64,000 nt of DNA. Origin: Buxus sempervirens. Lineage: Eukaryota; Streptophyta; Magnoliopsida; Buxales; Buxaceae. This document shows, in pieces, positions 24,311-34,053 of the stretch; position 1 is the stretch's first letter; every line of letters begins with the position of its first letter. A program made the translations under genes and the position numbers. The notes below the pieces were generated by a model. The model worked only from the letters and a program-made list of their open reading frames with translations, was not told where the DNA came from and searched no databases. Where the stretch lies: assembly GCA_947561395.2 (NCBI GenBank), contig OX387190.1, positions 14,006,858-14,070,857 on the forward strand, read 5' to 3'.

Positions 24311-24438
24311 TTGCCTCCTGAGGAGGCCTAAGATCAGATATATGGCCATCTCTGCACATGATACTGAATTCCCAGTTACATCACCAGGAATTCTAGCAAC
24401 TTTAATTCCATGCCTTGTTGCAGCATCTATGTCCACAC
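24311..24438 (-). CDS. Dehydrogenase exon 3
   Basis: The minus strand completes a split Gly codon and gives VDIDAATRHGIKVARIPGDV, then TGNSVSCAEMAIYLILGLLRRQ. It is bounded by acceptor TTGATAG and donor GTATGTTACT. This is the end of the N-terminal catalytic half and the start of the Rossmann-linking helix in D-isomer-specific 2-hydroxyacid dehydrogenases. The VDIDAA...GIKVARIP and SCAEMAIYL motifs match At1g72190 nearly residue for residue as I recall that protein. The exon is 128 bp, starting in phase 1 and ending in phase 0, consistent with its neighbours. Intron 2 (24439-24595) is only 157 bp, in contrast to the 13.9-kb intron 3. Confidence 0.92.
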
Positions 24439-24595
24439 CTATCAAATGGACAAATTTTGAAGTCATGCATAAGTCTATAGTGATGTATCAGTTTGATAAT
24501 GAATTAAAGTACAACATAATGAAAAGAAACTGCAAGTACATCAGAACCTCTACCAATATGTTAGATTAGAAATGTATTAAAAATACGAAGATAAC

Positions 24596-24740
24596 CTTCT
24601 AGCCCAACACCAAACTGCATAATAAGCTTCATCTGGCTTGCGCGAGAAATTACTTTTGAATCCATCCGGAACATTTTTACTACACAAATTTGGTAGTTGG
24701 AAATAACATCAGGCACATCCTCAAGGGGGGCATCATCAAC
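24596..24740 (-). CDS. Dehydrogenase exon 2
   Basis: The minus strand gives VDDAPLEDVPDVISNYQICV, then VKMFRMDSKVISRASQMKLI and MQFGVGLE plus one base of the next Gly codon. The acceptor is TTGTTAG (24747-24741) and the donor GTTATCTTCG (24595 downward). The family pattern VIxNYxICV...MDSxVISRAS...LIMQxGVGL is complete. It forms part of the substrate-binding domain, ahead of the NAD-binding fold. The exon is 145 bp and undamaged. Intron 1 (24741-26884) is 2,144 bp. Confidence 0.92.
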
Positions 24741-25858
24741 CTAACAAGATAAAAAAAAAATACAAGTGCTGAAATAGTCATGCTATGTAAAAAACAAAAC
24801 CAGTCTTTTTGATGTGCAAGAAACAGTTACTGACACTTCAACACGAAGACTGAGAGAGCCACCAAAAATGAAATTGACAATGTCCTATAGCAAAACATAG
24901 GATGACCCGAGATGTAATATTTATTCTTAAAATTCAGGCACAAAGTCACATGAGGAAGGTTATTGATGCATGGCTTAATAGCATAAAAATATTACATTCA
25001 TCATAGCTAAGCATAGAATTCTGGGTCAATCTTGTCACTTTTAAAGCTGGAGATCGAATTTCTGCAACAGAGAGATGAAATCCCTCTGAGTCCGAAAATC
25101 ATGTGATTCCAGGACCCCACAGAATGCCCATTTGGAACTTGGATACCAAGTCAAGTCAAAGCAATGTGATGGATGCGTTGACCATCACAATGTAGTGGAT
25201 TCCACTTTTGGCCGGCTTTTCTTTAACACACATAAGTTCAGATTTGCTCATAGTCTACACATGGTGCAAACTAAAGGATGTGTTGACCACAAAATGTGGT
25301 GGAATCCACTTTTGCAATATTAAAGTTGCTGGTTAAGAATCTAAATGAAGGACTAGAAAGTAGCTGTTAACTTTCTTGATTGTGATAAGGGTGGTTATCA
25401 AAAGAGCACAATTCCACAAGATTCCATTACCAGGTCCCACTACGTGGCAAACTGAGTTAACTGAATGCTAGGAGAACAGGATGCAAAACACCACGAAATT
25501 CTCAATTTTAGCCAATGCAATTTCTCCATGTTCAAGAATCTGCATGAAGCCCATTCTATCTAGTCACCACTCTTTAATATGAGATTTCAGGTATATATCA
25601 GGAAAGTAATGCTGTTTTAGACAAAGCATATTAGGAGAGTTCATAAAAGAATGTAAACACAGATGCATTAAGATTTCATCCATAATTTGACACAACCAAC
25701 TATCTTCTCTCTGGGTTTTTTCCTTTTTTGGGAGCTTTTTTCAAACTCATTTTCCATCAAGAAATGTAGCCTGTACAAGGGTGGTTAGGCAGACAAGGAT
25801 ATGCCTTATGAACAACCAAGAGCCTAATCAAAAAAGTAAGGGGGCAGAGACTTACCAA

Positions 25859-25878
25859 CCCCCCCCCCCCCCCCCCCC
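25859..25878. repeat. Poly(C) run of 20
   Basis: Twenty consecutive C bases, followed by C/A-rich then A-rich sequence. Tracts of this kind are hard to sequence, so the exact length is unsafe. Confidence 0.9.
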
Positions 25879-26161
25879 AAACACACCCACCCACCCCAGC
25901 CCACCACACATACACAAAAACAAAACAGAAAAAAAAAAAACTATTCTTTTTCTTAAGTTTTCTTAAATGTAGTTAAAGAATGGGTTGGATTATCCATATG
26001 TAATATTGAAGCACCAACTTTGACCTCCGTTGAATTTTTTTTTCTTATTTATGTGTTCTCTTTTTAATTCACCTGTCAGTTAAAAATGCACATTGTACAA
26101 GGAGGGTGCACTAAGGCAAACTCCATCATGCTTCATTAGCAAACAGAAAAGGCTAATTGCA

Positions 26162-26175
26162 TATGTATGTATGTA

Positions 26176-26214
<39 letters not shown>
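26162..26214. repeat. (TATG)n(TG)n compound microsatellite
   Basis: About five TATG units run into about sixteen TG units inside intron 1. Open frames through it are artefacts of the repeat. Confidence 0.95.
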
Positions 26215-26216
<2 letters not shown>

Positions 26217-26884
26217 ATATAGCTATATATATACACAAACATGAGTTTTCACTCGATAATTTCTTCCTTTTTATCTTTTGAAAACACGTGGTATATGCTA
26301 TCAGTATCATGAATTTCCTCAGAGGAGATTAAATTAATCTACAAAAATCCATCTCCAAAATGCTGGCACAAGCCGCCGAGCATAAAGTAATGACCTAAAC
26401 AACACCACATCTCCTAACTTCCAAGCAAAAAACTGGAGTAAGATTCAAGGATCCCACTAACACAAAGTAATGACATGATGATGGTTTGACTGCACCACTG
26501 TACATCTGTGTGTGAACATTCATTTTGCATCCTGAAGCAAAACCATAATTCAATAAAAATTTAACCTTATCAATTATCAACACAGAATCTTTATTGAAAT
26601 TTTTTAATGGAAAATTTTTGGTATAAAGATCTTTTGATGGAAACACAAGTTGGTGAATTAACTTCAACTATCAATAAATCCTGTATCCGAATCAAAAAAT
26701 TTACAGAATAAATTCCCACACACATTGTCAAATAAATAGAGACATAAGATAAGACAAAGTAAAATAAATAAATAACTACAACTAACATGAAAAAATTCTG
26801 CTTACAATTCAGCACTGATATTGAATTCCATGAGCATACTTATAAATTTCCCATAAACTGTGGTTAGATGAAAGATAAACACAC

Positions 26885-26995
26885 CTGAATAAAAGGACAA
26901 CCATTCAAATACTCCCTCGTATAATTGTGTGAACCAGGGAAATGAGGACCGCAGAAAAGAACACGAGTAATTCGCATATCAGTGTTCTCAACCAT
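26885..26995 (-). CDS. D-isomer-specific 2-hydroxyacid dehydrogenase, first coding exon
   Basis: The gene runs on the minus strand through exons at 26885-26995, 24596-24740, 24311-24438 and 10367-10438, encoding the first 152 or so residues. It starts MVENTDMRITRVLFCGPHFP and continues GSHNYTREYLNGCPFIQ, where RVLFCGPHFP and NYTREYL are hallmarks of the plant At1g72190-like group. The enzyme is expected to be an NAD(P)-dependent oxidoreductase acting on 2-hydroxy/2-oxo acids; the substrate is not known to me. The NAD-binding GxGxxG and catalytic Arg/Glu/His exons are outside the window. The start codon at 26995 was chosen because the preceding codons (VEN repeated) are not conserved and an acceptor lies at 27033, suggesting a split 5' leader. 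No damage is seen in any of the four exons. Confidence 0.9.
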
Positions 26996-27032
26996 GTTCT
27001 CAACCTTCCTTGAAATATCTGCACCGGAAGAC
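26996..27032 (-). other. 5' UTR part of the first coding exon (predicted)
   Basis: An acceptor-like GAAATCCAG ends at 27033 on the minus strand, immediately before leader sequence that runs into the ATG at 26995. The frame is open but unlike relatives, so it is read as UTR. Confidence 0.4.
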
Positions 27033-27967
27033 CTGGATTTCAAATAAGAGATTTTAAGTACTGTGTTAGTTATGAAAACAGACATTGAATTTTCTGAAGG
27101 CCCCACCGCATCTACATGATTGAGTTTCTTTCCAGAAAAAGTGCATGTTAGGAATAGGGGAAAAATCCAATTTAGGTGATTCTGTGACTGGCTATACATT
27201 CTAACTCACATACCCAACAGGGTTTCCACAGCAGAACATTTCACACACAAACACACACAAACGTATATACCTGTATAGATACATATAAAAACATTTTTTA
27301 GGATCAAGAACTTCCCACTAGACTTAGAGCGCAACTTTATTTCCTTATACCATAGCAGGATACTGGACTTTAGCCCAAAACCCCCAACAATATGGACCCT
27401 AGAAAATAAGTAGTGGAATGCAGTTCCACTAGTTAAACTTCAAAATAAACCAAGAAGCTTAAACTTCATATAAACTCCAGAAAAGAAGTAGTGGAATGCA
27501 ATTCCCGCATTACTTTTCAAAACCACATCAGCAAATGACAAATAAAGGGGTCCTATAATATCAGTTAAAACCAATCTGCATGACGGTCCAAATTGATACA
27601 AGATACTCAGTTTCTTGAGTTCATATTAACCCCGGAAGAGTGTAGTGGAATGCAGTTGAGCACCAATTTCCAAATTCGTAGTAGCCAAAAAATTAAATAA
27701 ATAAATAAATAAAAACAATGCCCAAATTTTTAGACCATTGAATTATCCAAGGTAGACTATATTATACTTAAAAAAACGCCACATCCAAATCGGTTCAAAA
27801 TTCTCAGTTCTTCAGTACATATTAACCCCAGAAGAGCCACTTTGCAAAATCAGAGTAGAAAACGAAAAACAACAACAAAATCCCAAAATTTCGGACCAAA
27901 CTACTTTACATTCCAAAGACAGTCAATAAAGATATGAAACATCCAAACAACTAACACCCACAGTTAC

Positions 27968-28371
27968 CTGAAATCAAGTAACCATTAAACTATGTACGAG
28001 AAAGAAAAAAATATAACTTCTCTTGTTACCCCCGAAGAAACCGAGCCGCAGAAATGGCGAGGTGTGGAAGAATTGAACCTCTGAGACCTCTTTGCACTAC
28101 AAAAGCCCCGTTAAGAAGCAGCATATCAAATTGGGCAATTTATTTGACTTTCTAGCAGTCACCCCTTCAAATGTACGACACCCGTATTCCTTCACAAAGA
28201 CGAAAATTTTTGGTTCAGCGGTCAGCTTTCCACTCAGAAGGTAACGAGAATCACCCTAGAATCCGCAGAAATGGAAAGAAAATGAACTTTGCACTCAAAA
28301 AGGTTTTTTAAGCGTCGTTGGCTTTAAGGTGGGTTCGAATATTTCGTAGTCAGTTTCCATTTGGTTATATA
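27968..28371 (-). promoter_or_regulatory. Likely leader exon and promoter region of the dehydrogenase gene
   Basis: Unique, less AT-rich sequence upstream of the first coding exon. Possible leader-exon donors on the minus strand are CAG|GTAACTG at 27968 and GG|GTAACAAG near 28030. The hAT derivatives begin at 28372, so any core promoter must be compressed between them and the leader, or lie beyond. Between 27033 and 27960 there are loosely repeated TAGTGGAATGCAGTT and CCCC(A/G)GAAGAG words in the putative leader intron. Confidence 0.35.
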
Positions 28372-29212
28372 TAGCTTATCGGCCGGGCCAGCACGGGCAC
28401 CGCCCAGCCCGCTTTAAACATGCCCAGGCCGGCACGACACGGCCTAGGGATGGCCCGGGCACGCCACGGCACAGTGGTCGTGCCGTGCCGGGCCTAGGGC
28501 CCGTTTGGGCACGCCCGCGTGCCCAAACGCTGGGCACGCTCCAATGGCAGGCCCACGTGCCAGCAAGCCCAATTAGTTTAAATAACCCAAAAATTGTTGA
28601 TAACAAGATTTGAACCTTGTCCAACAGGCTGAAAACCTATCTCTTTAACCACTAGAACAGATTGACTTCTTACAACAATAATATCATAATTAAAATAGTT
28701 TACCTAAAAATTAAGGATTTCCATGATTGTTGAAACTCTTATATAATCATTTAAAGCTAAGAAAATAACTAAGTATAAATAAGCCGAAAAAACTGTTATA
28801 AAATCTCTAATTAAATATATTTGTTAAATCCATGGTTTTTAATTAGACTACTTTAAGTCTTTAATGGGTGTAATTTATATTTTTTTTTGAGCAAAATCTA
28901 TCTAAATATGTGTAAAACAATTTTGTGAATAATAAAAATATTTTTCAGAATTTTTTAATGATTTTTTTGGATTTTTTGGTGATTTTTTTGAATTTTTTCT
29001 TTATTTTTTTTTAAAAAATCAAGTTTAATACCTGGCCCGCCAGGCCCGGCAGCGGCCCGCCGGCCCGGCGGGCTAGGCCCGGCACGGCACGCCTGCTGGG
29101 GCGTGCCGTGCCGGGCTGGGGTTTTGGGCAAATGGGCCTGGCGTGCCGCGGCCCGCCCGAGCACGCCTGAGGCGTGCCGGGCCGTGCCGGGCCGGCCCGC
29201 CGCGCATGCCTA
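28372..29212. mobile_element. Non-autonomous hAT element (about 840 bp)
   Basis: It has GC-rich ends of GGCCCG/GGCACG words (28380-28560 and 29030-29211) around an AT-rich middle. The ends read TAGCTTATCGGCCGGGCC at left and, inverted, TTAGGCATGCGCGGCGGGCC at right, which is an imperfect TIR pair. I could not match an 8-bp target-site duplication, so the boundaries are tentative. There is no transposase. Confidence 0.55.
28598..28672 (-). other. tRNA-like sequence inside the hAT derivative
   Basis: The minus strand reads CTAGTGGTTAAAG (D-arm/box A like), a 5-bp stem ATAGG/CCTGT closing a 7-base loop TTTTCAG, then CAAGGTTCAAATCTTG (T-arm/box B like). The loop would present TTC, a Glu anticodon. 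The acceptor stem does not pair and the T loop has the wrong size, so this is a decayed tRNA or SINE head rather than a working gene. Confidence 0.4.
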
Positions 29213-29470
29213 ACAAGGCCTATGGCCTAGTCGTGCCATGCCAGTCCAAAGGCAGACACCCGTTGGACCGGCCCACTAGGCACAAAAACGGCTAGCCGTT
29301 TTTTACCCCCCAAAAAAGTGTTAAAAGTAAATTTTTTTACAATTTACCCCCCAACAGCCATATTAAGCGGTATACTTGTAATTGACTGTAAATGATCATT
29401 TCTACCCTTTCAACAACAAATAACAGTCATATTTGAGGGTAAAGGTGATAAAAAACTATTTTTGATTTTC

Positions 29471-29478
29471 TATAAATA
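29471..29478 (+). promoter_or_regulatory. TATA box (TATAAATA) ahead of the foldbacks
   Basis: TATAAATA followed by a CT-rich start region; transcription would begin near 29500, about 40 bases before the first foldback. Confidence 0.6.
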
Positions 29479-29537
29479 GGCCTAACCCTTCCCATTCCAA
29501 ACTACACCTCTTCTCATCTCTTCTCTTCTCTTCTTAT

Positions 29538-29650
29538 TTTCTTAGAGTCTTGTTTAAAGATTTGGCAAATGGCCGGCAGCAGACTTGGCAGAGTTCTCAC
29601 ATGGGCCCTAGGCCGACCATTGACAAATCTTTAAACAAGACTCTAAGAAA
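29538..29650 (+). ncRNA. Foldback 1, miRNA-precursor-like (113 nt)
   Basis: Arm 29538-29577 pairs with arm 29612-29650. The first 27 bases are perfectly complementary (core AGAGTCTTGTTTAAAGATTT), then pairing continues with few mismatches to about 38 bp. The loop is 34 nt. The size and pairing fit a plant pre-miRNA, but processing is unproven. Confidence 0.6.
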
Positions 29651-29684
29651 GTGATAAAAAATTTTTTGTTTCCTTCATTTTCTT

Positions 29685-29779
29685 CGTAGAGTTATGTTTA
29701 GTGATTTTCTAATGGCTGGCAAAGTCACAGTGCTCCTTGAGCCCGTCCATTAGCAAATCACTGAACAAGACTCTTCACG
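29685..29779 (+). ncRNA. Foldback 2, diverged duplicate of foldback 1
   Basis: Arm 29685-29720 pairs with arm 29741-29779 with about six mismatches and a small bulge; the loop is 20 nt. The arm sequence (AGAGTTATGTTTAGTGATTT) is recognisably related to foldback 1, so the two arose by duplication. Confidence 0.55.
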
Positions 29780-29788
29780 TCTAAATGA

Positions 29789-29868
29789 GAGTTGCAAAAG
29801 TGTTACTTGCATCGATTGCTGCTTGGACAGTCAAGCGGTAATAGATGCAAGTAATACTTTTGCAACTC
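29789..29868 (+). ncRNA. Foldback 3, near-perfect hairpin (80 nt)
   Basis: Arm 29789-29825 pairs with arm 29832-29868 around a 6-nt loop (GACAGT). The outer 25 bp have a single difference, equivalent to a G-U pair, and the inner 12 bp have three or four. It is not obviously related to foldbacks 1 and 2. Confidence 0.6.
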
Positions 29869-29891
29869 CTTATCTCAGTACGATTCAAGAG

Positions 29892-29957
29892 GTAAGTAAC
29901 TTTTTTTTACTATTTTTTCTATTTTCTCTCTCTTTTTTTCTTTTTTTTTTTGTGCAG
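29892..29957 (+). other. Predicted 66-bp GT-AG intron after the foldbacks
   Basis: Donor GAG|GTAAGTAAC at 29889-29900, a T-rich tract, and acceptor TTTTTGTGCAG ending at 29957. It is comparable with the leader intron of the hAT gene at 5478. Confidence 0.5.
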
Positions 29958-30103
29958 AAAACTACCCCGAGCCCGACACGACCCAGCCCTAGCCATGCTA
30001 TGGGCTGGGCCGTGCCTGGGTTTTCCTTGACGAGCCAGGCACAGCACGACCCATCAAGGATGCGGGCCATGCCCATGTCGGGCCAGCCCGTTAAGCAACC
30101 CTA

Positions 30104-30532
30104 GGTGCCTATACACTCTAGTGCATAAAAAAAAAGGTTAGGACGTGTAAGGATAAGAAATTGCTAAAGAACATCTTTTGGAAAGTGAAAAATGAAAAAT
30201 AAGAAAGTTATGAAAATTACACTTAGACCCCCCCTAAGGTTTAACTCGCCAACACTTAGACCCCTTAGTTTTAAAAGCGATCACTAACACCCCTTTAGGT
30301 TCTAAAATTGTACACATAACCCCCTTGTCGTTATCTCCCACGTGATGACATTAGTATATGAATGTTAAATGACAAAACTACCCTTCTTTCTCCTTTCGAT
30401 GAAAGAGTTGGGTTTCCAAAGACTTCCATCCCATTAGATGATACGTACTTGGCCATTTGATATTGATTTTTTCTCCAAATCAAATGAGAAAAGCTGGGTT
30501 TTCATATATGTTTACTCTTGATTTTTCCTCTT
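30104..30532. other. Unassigned flank with repeated CCCCTTAG words
   Basis: CTTAGACCCCCCCTAAGGTT-like words recur three times between 30222 and 30330 (acccccttag/acacccctttagg). This is suggestive of a repeat end, but no element could be defined. Its continuation after the solo LTR is 33754-33821. Confidence 0.4.
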
Positions 30533-33500
30533 TGTGCGCACATCCCTGCGAGAGGCCACACTGAAAATGGGAAGGGGTTTCGGGGTATTGGAGTCGCCAC
30601 TGCCTGAGATGTGCAGGCAGACACTTGGGTGCCTATACAGGTCTAAGATTTGCTAATCTGCGGCTTTTTTAGAGATTCAGGCAAGTTCTCGGTTATGGTC
30701 CGCGGAAGTCCGAAAACATCCCAGTCCGCCCCGTCAATTGACGGGTCTCTCGGGTCTCCCTGGTTCAAGTCAACTTAGTCTCACCCTGTCCTAATCCAAC
30801 ATGTATCAAATTAAATCTGGTAGGGACTTTTGCAAGTGTAAGTCCCTTTCATTCATTTTTATCTTTTTAGCCATTAAAGTGAAGTGGGACGGATGTGGGC
30901 CCCATTGGAAGACCCATTGGTTGCCAAGTTGGGCTTTAAGTCAAGCCCAAGGCCCAACTAAGGTTATTGGGTAACCTTTATTGGATCAGGTTATTTGACT
31001 TTTGGATTTAATTTTATTTACAATAGTTAATGGGTTCAAGCTTTTTAAGGGCCCATTGGGCTTGGTGTTGACCCCCAGGCAATTAACCAAATGGCCTTAG
31101 ACCCGTTATCGAAATGGGCTTTGGTTTGGGCCAGACTGGATGCGGGTCTCGTTGGAAGACCCACAGTGCATCAAGTTGGGCTTGGAAGGCCCAGGGCTCA
31201 TTTTTGGGTTTCCGGTCGACCTAGAAATCCTACTGGTTCACCCGGTCTCATTAAAACAATTAACAAATAAACCAAAGGCTTAAAAATCCATTTTTTGACA
31301 TTCTTTAAGAATAACCGAAAATATATTTCGGTTAAACAGAGATACAACATGACCGAAAATTATATTCGGTCACATTATATTTTCTGGTTTAACCGAAATA
31401 AGTTTTCGGTTATTCACAGAAAACTTGTTTGCCGACCTGAGCTTTTGGTAAACCTAAAAAATCAATTTTTTTACCTCTTTCTACAAGGAACAGATTCCCG
31501 AGACTTTAGGGCATGCTTGGGGTCTGTGTGGGCCCCTGTGTGGGCCCACAGTGGTTCAAATGGAGGCTTATGACCCTCTTTTGAAGGATATAAAAATGAA
31601 CAAAATGGAAGAAGACTGGGGGTTGCCTCTTCCTTCTTTTGTACCAATTCCATCGAAGAAACAAGGACTTAAGTGTCCCTGTTTTGGCTTCTTCTTTACC
31701 TTAAAAAAAATCAGCAACCACACATGAGTAAATAAGCATCATCAAATGGACCCAAAGAATAAACCTACATATATGCAAAGTTAGACTAAAAAGTGGAATA
31801 CATAAAGCGTCTTAAAAATCAACAACCGACATGTACATGAAATCCCTAACGACACAAGCTTGCATGTGGAATATATACAAAGGAAGGCAGCACTAATTTA
31901 TATGACAAAAAAAAACAGCAACTTGAATTGGACAAAATCATGGTAAAAACATACAAGAAAAGGTAAGCAAAAGATGCTCATATGGTCTTAATGCATGCTC
32001 CAAATGATGATGAATGATGGAGGGATTCTATGCATGTCTATAAGAACAACTATACCACATGTGAGTAAACTAAAAAATGAAACACAACATGTACTATATG
32101 CATTTTATAGCATCATCACATCAACCTAAGCTACTTATTTGAACTAAGAAAAGAAAACAACTAGTGAAAGGATAAAAGGGGGTTATACGTGGGATACATT
32201 AGATTGAGATAAAAGGGAAAATACTCCCTTATTAAAGGAAAAGAATATCGTAGCAAAAATAGCAGCTTAAAGACACTTAAAATTACATAAAAAGACCTCC
32301 CTTTCTCTCCTTAACTTACCGAACACTTTCCCTTGCCATGGAGGGGTTGTTTGCATGTATAAAAGAGGAGAAAGTAAGAGAGATGAACAAACATATCATG
32401 ATATATAAAAACAGTAGATATATGGTGAAAGAAAAATAAAATAACTTAGATTTCATATACCTTCAAATATGTTAAATCAAATATACAAAGGAGCTCACCT
32501 TGAGGGTTTAAACCCTTAATAGAGGTGAGCTTGGCTCCCTTTCGCAGCAAAATAGCTTTAGGACAGTACCTTCCTCCTTCCAAGAACTCCTTCAAGACCC
32601 TTCTTTTGGCTTGAGATGAAGAGAGAAGGGTAGAGAATGGTTTGAGCAAGATTTGGATGGGGTTTAAGACTTGAAAGGGTGGAGAAAGTGGAGAGGCTAA
32701 GGGGCAACCAACTTTGCTTGAGTGGGGTTCAAGGAGGAAGAGAGAAGGGAGGCCAGCCGTGGGATGGAGGGGTGAATGAGGAGAGAGAGGTGGGAGAGAA
32801 GGGAGGGTGTTCGGCCTTCATCAAAGAATGGGGGTAGCCCCCCTTTTATAATGAAAAAAATGAACCAAAAGTAAATTTTAATCACACTTGTTGACCAAAT
32901 TTTAATTTTATATGTAATGTAACTAAAACTTAAATAATTTTTATTCTTATCTTGGACACCTCATGGGGGACACGTATCCCCCATGTGCAAAATGTTTAAT
33001 ATTTTATTATTTCTTAATATCTTTTATTTTCTAATTATCTAAATTACTTGAAATTTTTAGATTTTCTTATTATTTTGTTTAGATCTTTGTTTTGGTTTTT
33101 GAGCACATGCATGCTTTGATTTTTTATTTTCTTTTTCCTTTATTTTAAACTTCTTAATAAGGTGTTGTATGAAAATATTATTATTTTAATTGAAGATTCT
33201 TTTCTTTTTGCCATTTTTGCCACATGTGCAGATTTTCCGAAACTTTGACTGCTCATATTTCTTTCATCTGATATCCGATTTCAGCAAACTCAGTGGCGTT
33301 GGAATCAGCTCGAGATTCCCTATCCACTGAATTAGAGTTTGGCAGTAAATTTAGATTTTTTAGCAGAAGTGCAAAGTCGCGTCCCGAAGCCAGTTTTGTT
33401 CATATCTCCTTATCCGGGACTCCGATTCTAGCAAACTCAGTTGCGTCGAGATCATGTCGAGATGCTCTTTCTACTGGTATAAAATTGAGCAGCTAATTCA

Positions 33501-33748
33501 GAGTTTTGCAGAAAGCTGATTTCTGCTATTTCCAGATTTGACCAGCCCATAACTTATTTATCCGGGCTTTGATTTGAGCAAACTCAGTTGAGTTAGAATT
33601 GTATCGAAGTCCTCTTTCTAATGGTATGAAGTTTGGTGGTCAATTTGCACCTGATCAAAAAGTCAACTTTTTGACCCCTTCAGGTTTGACTTTTTCAATT
33701 AGGGTTTTATTCTTTCATTTTTGGGGGTGCAAAAATGAGGTGCTGACA
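30533..33748 (-). mobile_element. Tat/Ogre-type solo LTR (3,216 bp), TSD CTCTT
   Basis: It starts TGTGCGCACATC and ends GGTGCTGACA, with a perfect CTCTT duplication (30528-30532 and 33749-33753). GAGTCGCCACT lies near 30591. The homologous LTR at 44388-47589 lies in the opposite orientation. On its sense (minus) strand a TATAAAA box is at 32850-32844, about 900 bp from the LTR start. There is no coding sequence; it is what remains after recombination between the two LTRs of a full element. Confidence 0.9.
31313..31411. repeat. Three evenly spaced short palindromes
   Basis: AACCGAAA...TTTCGGTT (31313-31333), GACCGAAA...TTCGGTC (31351-31371) and AACCGAAA...TTTCGGTT (31391-31411) start 38 and 40 bp apart. 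Arms are 7-8 bp and loops about 5 bp. Confidence 0.85.
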
Positions 33749-33821
33749 CTCTTCTTCGGTTCGCCTTTTGATTTTGAAAATTTTATCTGGTGGATTTATA
33801 CTGTCATGGAGTATGGTGGAG

Positions 33822-34027
33822 TGTTAAGGCAAGCCCAATCACAAACTCAGGCCCATCTACAACAAACAATGACAGCAAGAGTTTTCCAGAAGGTTCAAGA
33901 AATGGCCTATGTAATCAGTCTGTAACAACTGGCAAAATTAGTTGCCATTGATTCTTTGTACTACCCTTTATAAAGGCATGATGTATACATCAAGGGAAAG
34001 TGAGAGAAAGAAATATTTAACTCAACA
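33822..34027 (+). repeat. Copia 5' LTR
   Basis: Starts TGTTAAGGCAAGCC and ends TTTAACTCAACA; includes TTTATAAAGGCATGATG (TATA region). Confidence 0.9.
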
Positions 34028-34040
34028 TAGTATCAGAGCT
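34028..34040 (+). promoter_or_regulatory. Copia primer-binding site
   Basis: TAGTATCAGAGCT, close to TGGTATCAGAGC, complementary to the 3' end of initiator-Met tRNA, directly after the 5' LTR. Confidence 0.8.
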
Positions 34041-34053
34041 TTTTCACAGACTA

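Larger units (their letters stand above)
24741..26884 (-). other. Intron 1 of the dehydrogenase gene
   Basis: It has a canonical donor GTGTGTTTATC and acceptor TTGTTAG. It contains two copies of a TGTTGACCA...GTGG(A)ATCCACTTTTG segment at about 25173 and 25283, a 20-base C run and a TG microsatellite. No transposon boundary was found. Confidence 0.75.
29216..30103 (+). mobile_element. hAT-derived transcription unit with three foldbacks
   Basis: The right end (29965-30103) is GC-rich and terminates GTTAAGCAACCCTA, the inverse of the hAT terminus at 4622. The left part (29216-29330) has the same CGTGCC/GGCCCG flavour, probably cut by the element at 28372-29212. Between them lie a TATA box, a CT-rich leader, three inverted repeats and a GT-AG intron, but no transposase. 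The layout matches the 5' leader and intron of an autonomous hAT gene fused directly to its 3' terminus. Confidence 0.6.

Noticed and set aside
26080-26310. Open frames with His-Thr and Cys-Val repeats
   Set aside because: They are translations of the TG microsatellite in intron 1.
28598-28672. Functional tRNA gene
   Set aside because: No acceptor stem pairing and an abnormal T loop; listed only as tRNA-like.
30533-33748. A non-coding (LARD) full element rather than a solo LTR
   Set aside because: The whole interval is collinear (inverted) with the single LTR G and has no internal second LTR; the CTCTT duplication flanks the whole.
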